Part shown: piece by piece, positions 1-4,082 of the stretch
Layout of the letters: each line of letters starts with the position of its first letter
How positions within the stretch are numbered: position 1 is the stretch's first letter
NCBI GenBank assembly: GCA_934278005.1
Contig: CAKQWG010000185.1
Span: forward strand, 1-5,812
Direction: 5' to 3'
Source of the DNA: an uncultured Pirellulaceae bacterium
GTDB lineage: Bacteria > Planctomycetota > Planctomycetia > Pirellulales > Pirellulaceae
DNA length: 5,812 nucleotides
Made by a program: the position numbers and the translations under genes
Notes under the pieces: generated by a model
Databases searched by the model: none
What the model was told of the DNA's origin: nothing
What the model saw: only the letters and a program-made list of their open reading frames with translations

Positions 1-101
1 TAACAGATCAAGGCGGTTAATAGATCAAGGCTGTCAACAGATCAAGGCTGTTAATAGATGCAGGCTGTTAATAGCTGTAGGTCGCTAACAAGCTCCGTGC
101 C
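1..101. repeat. 17-bp degenerate tandem repeat, about 5-6 units
   Basis: Consecutive units fall at 1-16, 17-33, 34-50, 51-67, 68-84 and, very degenerate, 85-101. The consensus is close to TTAATAGATCAAGGCTG. Units 17-33 and 34-50 are the best conserved, and divergence grows to the right. The array may extend left beyond the window, since the first unit is one base short at the edge. It lies 3' of the minus-strand DUF1559-lipoprotein unit. The 17-bp period is not a multiple of three and no gene covers it, so it is best read as an intergenic tandem repeat. Function unknown. Confidence 0.8.
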
Positions 102-117
102 GCAACTGCCCGGAGCT
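91..117 (-). terminator. weak hairpin, possible terminator of the lipoprotein unit
   Basis: AGCTCCG (91-97) and CGGAGCT (111-117) can form a perfect 7-bp stem with a 13-nt loop. It begins about 45 bp past the stop codon of the minus-strand lipoprotein gene, where a transcription end would be expected. In the minus direction no T-run follows the stem, so it is not a classical intrinsic terminator. It partly overlaps the last degenerate unit of the 17-bp repeat. Confidence 0.25.
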
Positions 118-162
118 CGCTCGCGGTTCGATCACCAATCTTCGCGTTAAGGTTTCATAACC

Positions 163-564
163 CTAAGCGGCAGGCACTTCCAAATCGATACTATTAGCAC
201 CTTTTTCGACCTTTTCCTTCATTGGTGAACTAGCCTCGCTGCGGTACTTCTTCGGCACCGTGAGCAGCAGTTCATCGTTGGCAGAGATCGGTTCCGTGGC
301 GTCGACCAGCTTCTCGAAGTAGACCGTATATTCGGCAACATGCAGCGGTTGATCTAGTTTGTAGCTGCCGTCGGCCGCGGTCGTAGCGCTGGCTCCCTGG
401 CCAATCATTGAATTGATGAACTGCACACGGACGGGCTCGTTGGGAGCCGCTCCGCCGATCGTTAGCTTGCCGCTAACAGTACCCGTCGGCGGACCGCTCT
501 CACCACAGCCAACAAGGACTAAGAGTGCCAGCGACAGAATGGCTTTATTGGTCAACGATTGCAT
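163..564 (-). CDS. small lipoprotein with carboxypeptidase-regulatory-like fold
   Basis: The 133-residue product is exported and predicted to be lipid-anchored. A short polar start (MQSLTNK) and a hydrophobic stretch (residues 8-18) lead to the lipobox LVGC, with Cys20 as the acylation site. Residues about 28-90 look like a small beta-sandwich of the carboxypeptidase-regulatory/transthyretin-like type: VSGKLTIGG, then ADGSYKL at 64-70, then an AEYTVYFE strand. The tail (VPKKYRSEASSP, about 103-114, then a charged stretch ending IDLEV) matches the usual ending of such planctomycete lipoproteins. Function is unknown for the family. The gene lies 65 bp downstream of the DUF1559 gene on the same strand, the standard arrangement, so co-transcription is likely. 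Start choice is uncertain: an AGGA directly abuts the ATG with no spacing, while the in-frame TTG at codon 4 would be 9 nt from that AGGA and still gives a proper lipoprotein leader. An in-frame TAA at 574-576 rules out an earlier start. Confidence 0.85.
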   Translation of the reverse strand: MQSLTNKAILSLALLVLVGCGESGPPTGTVSGKLTIGGAAPNEPVRVQFINSMIGQGASATTAADGSYKLDQPLHVAEYTVYFEKLVDATEPISANDELLLTVPKKYRSEASSPMKEKVEKGANSIDLEVPAA

Positions 565-629
565 TCCTTGAGTTTAAGTGTGAATGAGCCGAGCAAGTGA
601 ATTGGCCGGCAGAGTTCCGCGGCTGAAGC

Positions 630-1628
630 TTATTCCAAGCCGGCTACTTGTCCGTCGTTGCGAATGGCCAGAGCTTTAAAGTTCTGGAAGTCGATCGAAT
701 TCGAAATGAAGTGGATACTGCCATCAGCCATGGCGACTTGAATGCCTCCGGTATGGAACGAATTCACGGTCGTGTTGTTGCGATAGGGAACGCGGTTGCC
801 GGCGTCGTCGATCTGCGAATTGGGAGGCTGGCGAATGCAGGTCGTGCCAGTCTGCCAGTGATCCGTACAGGTGGCATCCGAAATCTTGGAATTGTTTCGC
901 GCTCCACTCCAGCCACCGTAATAGTTCGATGTCAAGTCGGTCTTGCGAACTTGTCCCGACTGCTCAGCGATAATGATGGTGTTAGAAGTTCCATCGCTAA
1001 TGGCGCCGATGGTCTTGGAATCGTTGGCAGTCAGAATGCCTTGGTCGCAGCTCCAACCCTGCCCGCAATCGCGATACCCGGCTTGAGTCCAAGCAAATGA
1101 AGGTGCAGCGCCTTGGATGCCCACATAATGAATCCCCATCGCGTTACCTTGGTTATTAAACGAACCGGTACCGCCCGTGTTGGTTGTATAGGTCTGTGGG
1201 AAGAGTTCCAGAGCACTCGATGGACAGCGATAAGCAGGGAACACGTAGCCGCTGAGGACTTGGTTGCCGCCCATGAAAGCGGCGGCAGCGGTGTTGCCTG
1301 CACCAAAGCTACCTGCAAAGTTGAGGCTATTGTAGAGACTGGTTTACTCCAGGTAAGGCAGAATGCTCACGCGCCAGTTCGTGCCGTCCTTGATACCCGC
1401 CGACGCCCACGTGGCACCGCCACGCGTGCCGTATGGAAAACGCCGAAAAGCATCGTGGTAGGTGTGCATGGCCAAGCCAATCTGCTTGAGATTGTTGCTG
1501 CATTGCATCCGCCGCGCCGCTTCGCGCGCCGCCTGCACGGCCGGAAGCAACAGGCCGACTAATATGCCAATGATCGCAATTACAACTAGTAATTCGACTA
1601 GAGTAAAAGCACGCTTAATATGAGACAC
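630..1628 (-). pseudogene. DUF1559 prepilin-type protein interrupted by an in-frame UAA
   Basis: The frame has 333 codons and is complete for the DUF1559 family, but codon 95 (1344-1346) is TAA. The first part, 94 residues (1344-1628), begins [17 protein letters not shown]: a type IV pilin-like N-terminal methylation signal with Ala rather than the usual Gly before Phe8, and Glu12 as the +5 glutamate. A hydrophobic helix follows (8-28), then the family's [14 protein letters not shown] and [11 protein letters not shown] motifs, ending ILPYLE. The same frame continues after the stop with TSLYNSLNF and runs without a lesion to the C-terminal H-X9-DG motif (His292; Asp302-Gly303) and the terminal stop. 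Family members usually read LPYLEQT.LYN, so the ancestral codon was probably CAA, changed to TAA by one base. The in-frame ATG at 1274 has no visible Shine-Dalgarno, so re-initiation is unlikely. The start is GTG: no in-frame ATG lies upstream in the part examined and AGGA is 8 nt before it. Known role: abundant paralogous pseudopilin-like proteins of planctomycetes, function unclear. Confidence 0.85.
1344..1346 (-). other. premature UAA replacing the expected CAA (Gln95)
   Basis: Minus-strand reading is CTG GAG TAA ACC AGT CTC TAC, that is L-E-stop-T-S-L-Y. A G instead of A at plus-strand position 1346 would give CAA (Gln) and restore the family motif LEQTSLY. Frames on both sides are in register: 23 open codons lie between this stop and the ATG at 1274. 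Confidence 0.9.
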
Positions 1629-1914
1629 GTCAGAAATCCTATAGAGACTGGGCGCACAGGAACTACTAATACTGCTTGGCTGTGATCGAGATAACTTGCA
1701 GGCAGAAGGCCGATGCGCAGGCTAATTGGGTGGTAGATAGTGGACCATATAAGTACCATTTGAAAAAGTGGCGATCACGCGGCTTATTCTAATTGCGTGG
1801 GCTGGGGGTGGCAAGGTGCCTGGGTGGTTAGCCTAGAATGGATGCATTGCCGGTCGCAGCCAACGAGCTAGCGGCTGAGCCGCAAAACCACTCCAAACCG
1901 AGGTCGATAAATAA
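1629..1914. other. divergent intergenic region with possible promoters
   Basis: This stretch separates the minus-strand DUF1559 unit from the plus-strand DUF3472 gene, so it should hold both promoters. For the plus strand the best sigma-70-like pair I see is TTGAAA (1760-1765) and TATTCT (1785-1790) with 19 nt between, a weak match. For the minus strand I see only a TTATAT-like -10 near 1745-1755 and no convincing -35. A small perfect hairpin, GCGGC-TGA-GCCGC, lies at 1871-1883, about 30 bp before the DUF3472 start. A GAGG at 1900-1903 is 11 nt before that ATG, a rather long spacing. No coding region is supported here. Confidence 0.4.
1637..1640 (-). promoter_or_regulatory. Shine-Dalgarno AGGA deciding the GTG start of the DUF1559 gene
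   Basis: The minus strand reads AGGA followed by 8 nt and then GTG (1626-1628). The next in-frame ATG would lie about 42 codons inside, beyond the pilin-like leader, so GTG with this site is the only sensible start. Confidence 0.55.
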
Positions 1915-3312
1915 ATGTACGGATTGAAACAACGCATTCTGCGGAGGATAAATAACCAGTTAAGCTTTGGGGCCTCAGACCGCCCTGCGAGTCGGTCGCT
2001 GGCCTGCGCCTTGGTACTCATGCTGGCTGCGCCGGCGACAATCATGTTGGCTGCGCCCGCGGCACTCGCTGCCGATTGGTCCGTACCGCTAGCTGGCAAC
2101 GTGTTCCGCTCCCAGCCCCAAGTCTGTCGGGGAGCACTTGGCCAGCAGGGCTTGCGATGGAATAAGGCCAACGAGGTCTACTCGGTCTTCTTTCATGTCG
2201 ACCGACCCGGCGAAATCTCACTAGCCCTGGAGGGCCGAGCTGAACTGGCCGATATGCGTATCGAAGCTAAGGTCAATTCTAAGCAGTTCAAAGCGTTGTT
2301 GCAGGATGAAGCGCCGCTCGCCTATCCGCTGGGTAGCGTGCAAATTGCACACGCGGGATATGTGCGCGTCGACTTGCGATGCAACGAGCCGTCTAGCGCG
2401 GCGGCGATGGCTGAAGTCAGCCAACTGTTAGTCGCTTCGTCGGTCGACGGTCTGGTGCTCGACTTTGTGAAGAGCAACGACGGCAATATGTTCTATTGGG
2501 GACGCCGCGGGCCATCGGTCCATCTGGCCTATCAGACGCCGCCTAACACCGAATTGACGTATGCCTACAGCGAGATCACCGTGCCCGAGGGACAGGATCA
2601 AAAAGGGGCCTACTTCATGGCCAACGGTTTTGGCGAGGGCTATTTTGGTTTTCAAGTCAACAGCGACACCGAGCGCCGCGTGCTGTTCTCCGTGTGGAGC
2701 CCCTTCCGCACCGACAATCCGGCTGAGATCCCGGCCGAAGATCGCGTGGTCACGCTGGCCAAAGGAGCCAACGTGCATGCACAAGATTTCGGCAACGAAG
2801 GTTCGGGAGGCCAAAGCTACTGGATCTATCCCTGGAAAGCCGGAGTTACTTATGGTTTTTTGACCGAAGTCAAACCCGATGGACAAGGCAGCACGCAGTA
2901 CACATCCTGGTTTGGCGAGAAGCAGTCCGACGGCAAACACGTCGACCAGTGGCAGTTGATCGCCAGCTTCCGCCGCCCCAAAACCGAGCGGCACTTGAGT
3001 GGCTTCCATGCATTCCTAGAGAATTTCATACCCGAGCTCGGTCACTTGGAGCGGTCTGCCGAGTATGGCAATCAGTGGGTGTGCGACGTCGATGGCAATT
3101 GGCACGAGGTCACGCGCGCGAAACTCACCGGCGACAATACGGCGCGCGGCCGCAGTCGACTCGACTACGCCGGCGGGGCCGATGCCGATCATTTCTTCCT
3201 GCGGCACTGCGGCTTCTTCGATGAAACCACTCCGCTCGATCAGTTCTTCGAACGGGATGCGAGCCCCGCCGACCGCCCCGAAGTCGTCTTTGCAGATTTG
3301 CCGCGGCAGTGA
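1915..3312 (+). CDS. exported DUF5077-DUF3472 protein
   Basis: The 465-residue product is probably secreted. Residues 1-52 form a long leader: a basic n-region (LKQRILRR), then a hydrophobic run 29-52 ending ALA before ADW, a good signal peptidase I site after Ala52. Residues about 53-175 resemble DUF5077, opening with WSVPLAGNVF. From about 193 to 400 the sequence matches DUF3472: FYWGRRGPSVHLAY near 193-206, YFGFQVNS at 243-250, FSVWSPF at 258-264, GSGGQSYWIYPWKAG at 296-310, and a WQLIASFRRP stretch before the final beta-rich part. These families occur in Bacteroidetes and planctomycetes and are often annotated near polysaccharide-use genes. Their biochemical role is not established, so a carbohydrate link here is inference. 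The start is the earliest possible, since TAA at 1912-1914 immediately precedes the ATG. The gene stands alone: its upstream neighbour is divergent and 344 bp of non-coding DNA follow. An odd point is the internal duplication in the signal peptide. Confidence 0.88.
   Translation: MYGLKQRILRRINNQLSFGASDRPASRSLACALVLMLAAPATIMLAAPAALAADWSVPLAGNVFRSQPQVCRGALGQQGLRWNKANEVYSVFFHVDRPGEISLALEGRAELADMRIEAKVNSKQFKALLQDEAPLAYPLGSVQIAHAGYVRVDLRCNEPSSAAAMAEVSQLLVASSVDGLVLDFVKSNDGNMFYWGRRGPSVHLAYQTPPNTELTYAYSEITVPEGQDQKGAYFMANGFGEGYFGFQVNSDTERRVLFSVWSPFRTDNPAEIPAEDRVVTLAKGANVHAQDFGNEGSGGQSYWIYPWKAGVTYGFLTEVKPDGQGSTQYTSWFGEKQSDGKHVDQWQLIASFRRPKTERHLSGFHAFLENFIPELGHLERSAEYGNQWVCDVDGNWHEVTRAKLTGDNTARGRSRLDYAGGADADHFFLRHCGFFDETTPLDQFFERDASPADRPEVVFADLPRQ
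2020..2067 (+). repeat. 24-bp in-frame tandem duplication inside the signal peptide
   Basis: Copies 2020-2043 and 2044-2067 match at 20 of 24 bases and both encode a peptide beginning MLAAPA (residues 36-43 and 44-51). The eight-residue duplication lengthens the hydrophobic core of the leader. The four differences show that the duplication is not very recent. Confidence 0.75.
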
Positions 3313-3346
3313 GTTGATCGCCAGCAGTGGGAGCGGGGTTGGGTGT

Positions 3347-3500
3347 TGCCGCAAGAGAACGCAAAGATCGCGACAGATGCAACTGAGAGAAAAAGTGCGG
3401 ATTTAGCGTTTCAAAACTCACAGCTAGCCAGGCGCAGGGAGCCGCTTCACCCTTTCCACCATCGTTTGCTTTTAGGTGCTCTATGTGCTCTTGCGTGGCC
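3347..3500. repeat. imperfect inverted-repeat element, probably a decayed dispersed repeat
   Basis: The left arm contains CGCAAGAGAACGCAAAGA (3350-3367). The right arm contains CTCTATGTGCTCTTGCG (3479-3495). CGCAAGAG (3350-3357) and CTCTTGCG (3488-3495) are exact reverse complements, and the complementarity continues imperfectly inward. The wording (GAACGCAAAGA on one side, GTGCTCTTGCGTGGC on the other) recalls non-coding dispersed repeats common between genes in several environmental phyla. That resemblance is from memory and was not searched. Confidence 0.35.
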
Positions 3501-3515
3501 CAGCTCATCAGCATT

Positions 3516-3557
3516 TAGCCTGGCCACGCTACTTCCTAGCCTAGCCACGCTAACTGC
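3516..3557. repeat. 21-bp tandem pair
   Basis: Units 3516-3536 and 3537-3557 match at 17 of 21 bases; both begin TAGCCT and share GCCACGCTA. GGCCACGC in the first unit (3522-3529) is also the reverse complement of GCGTGGCC at 3493-3500, giving a possible 8-bp stem with a 21-nt loop. No role is evident. Confidence 0.55.
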
Positions 3558-3642
3558 TGAGAATTGGTGCTAACCGATTTATCTTGCGTTTTTCCTCCAC
3601 TGCCGTGTCAGTCTCGCTTCTGACGCGTGTTTAATACTGGTG

Positions 3643-3648
3643 AAGGAG
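3643..3648 (+). promoter_or_regulatory. strong Shine-Dalgarno AAGGAG of the sigma-factor remnant
   Basis: AAGGAG is 8 nt before the ATG at 3657. It is the best ribosome-binding site in the window. This fits a start that was once, or still is, translated, although the ORF is only 47 codons long. Confidence 0.65.
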
Positions 3649-3656
3649 ACGCTTTG

Positions 3657-3800
3657 ATGGCCGATATGCCCGACACGCAAGATAGTTTGATTGCGCAGCT
3701 TCAAGACGCCAGCAATGCTGCGGCTTGGGCTAATGCAGGTGCCCGGCAACGCAGGCGCAGGCAGGAGTGGGCTGTGTTTGTCGATGTGGCCGTGCACTAG
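3657..3800 (+). pseudogene. N-terminal remnant of an ECF-type sigma factor
   Basis: This 47-residue ORF is too short for a working sigma factor. Its first 25 residues, MADMPDTQDSLIAQLQDASNAAAWA in two parts (1-15, then 16-25), match the opening pattern I know from planctomycete ECF sigma factors: T-x-x-SL-(L/I)-x-(R/Q)-L-x-D-x4-AW, normally followed by x-F-V-x-x-Y-x-P-L. Here NAGARQRRRQEWA intervenes (residues 26-38), and then VFVDVAVH resembles the expected next helix before a stop. TGGGCT occurs at both ends of that 39-bp stretch, so an insertion or duplication inside the old gene is plausible. No sigma region 2 or 4 sequence is recognisable afterwards in any frame I read; repeats follow instead. 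It lies 282 bp upstream of the large envelope gene at 4083, on the same strand. The alternative is a real small protein of unknown function. The similarity is recalled, not aligned. Confidence 0.5.
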
Positions 3801-3856
3801 AGATGCGACAGCCATGAGAGAGGGTGTAGCTGAGCGAGGTCGACTCGCGTGTGAGT

Positions 3857-3899
3857 GCGGTTTGTAGCGTGCGCAGGTGCCGTCGCCTGCGCAGACCGC
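3857..3899. repeat. strong GC-rich hairpin, REP-like
   Basis: TGCGCAGGTG (3870-3879) pairs with CGCCTGCGCA (3884-3893) across a 4-nt loop: ten pairs, one of them G-U. An outer 5-bp helix, GCGGT (3857-3861) with ACCGC (3895-3899), can close it across an asymmetric internal loop. No T-run follows on the plus strand, so it is unlikely to be an intrinsic terminator. The compact GC-rich palindrome resembles repetitive extragenic palindromes, but I see only one copy in this window. Confidence 0.65.
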
Positions 3900-3960
3900 G
3901 ACTGAGGGTTGGTTAGCGCTGCGGTGTGTTAGAGACTTGCGCGTTGATCAAGTCGCTCGG

Positions 3961-3998
3961 TGCATCGCGGTCTGCTACGGCTCGGCGTTAAACGATTT
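3961..3998. repeat. 38-bp direct repeat, copy 1
   Basis: It matches 4025-4062 at 36 of 38 bases, including 24 identical bases at the start (TGCATCGCGGTCTGCTACGG and four more). The copies start 64 bp apart. One mismatch is the centre base of a small palindrome, CGTT-A-AACG here and CGTT-C-AACG in copy 2. Confidence 0.85.
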
Positions 3999-4024
3999 GT
4001 GTATGTAGCACGCATATTACTAGT

Positions 4025-4062
4025 TGCATCGCGGTCTGCTACGGCTCGACGTTCAACGATTT
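4025..4062. repeat. 38-bp direct repeat, copy 2
   Basis: Second copy of the element at 3961-3998. It ends 20 bp before the start codon at 4083 and just before the Shine-Dalgarno. The 26-bp spacer between copies shows no similarity to the sequence before copy 1, so the duplicated unit is the 38-bp block alone. Confidence 0.85.
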
Positions 4063-4070
4063 TGTACAAA

Positions 4071-4075
4071 AAGGA
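4071..4075 (+). promoter_or_regulatory. Shine-Dalgarno AAGGA of the 4083 gene
   Basis: AAGGA is 7 nt before the ATG at 4083, which fixes that start over the in-frame ATGs at codons 10 and 16, which lack such a site and would shorten the signal peptide. Confidence 0.75.
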
Positions 4076-4082
4076 CCACTCC

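Larger units (their letters stand above)
3313..3656. other. non-coding spacer with decayed repeats
   Basis: This 344-bp gap follows the DUF3472 gene. I see no gene with a plausible start or family match, and no hairpin with a T-run just after 3312. It holds an imperfect inverted-repeat element (3347-3500), a 21-bp tandem pair (3516-3557), and a hairpin in the leader of the sigma-factor remnant: CGTGTCAG (3604-3611) with CTGACGCG (3620-3627), 8 pairs including one G-U, loop of 8 nt. The 14 bases AGTTGATCGCCAGC at 3312-3325, overlapping the stop codon, repeat a segment of the DUF3472 gene at 2954-2967. Confidence 0.5.
3801..4082. other. repeat-built leader upstream of the 4083 gene
   Basis: No gene is supported here; the longest plus-strand ORF with an ATG (3813) is about 17 codons. 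The region contains a strong hairpin at 3870-3893 and two copies of a 38-bp repeat, with a short inverted copy of part of that repeat at 3891-3901. If the 4083 gene is transcribed from above 3850, all of this would be in its 5' untranslated RNA. I see no convincing -35/-10 pair close to 4083. Confidence 0.5.

Noticed and set aside
1..101. CRISPR array
   Set aside because: The 17-bp units are adjacent with no spacers, and no cas gene is present.
1344..1346. Programmed read-through or recoding at the UAA
   Set aside because: UAA is the least leaky stop codon and I noticed no recoding structure after it; a point mutation or base error is simpler.
648..1562. Plus-strand ORFs at 648-1100 and 1113-1562
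   Set aside because: They lie wholly antisense to the DUF1559 frame, which has clear family motifs. Their translations show no recognisable domain, and I saw no good ribosome-binding site.
2428..3009. Minus-strand ORF of 193 residues
   Set aside because: It is antisense to the conserved core of DUF3472 and arises from codon bias on the real strand; no family match is seen.
3343..3573. Plus-strand ORF of 76 residues after the DUF3472 gene
   Set aside because: It has a low-complexity translation, no Shine-Dalgarno, and spans the inverted-repeat element and the 21-bp tandem pair.
3579..3815. Minus-strand ORF of 78 residues
   Set aside because: It is antisense to the sigma-factor remnant, which has a strong ribosome-binding site and a recognisable N-terminus.
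3870..3893. Intrinsic terminator for upstream genes
   Set aside because: The stem is strong but no T-run follows on the plus strand, and the nearest complete plus-strand gene ends more than 550 bp earlier.
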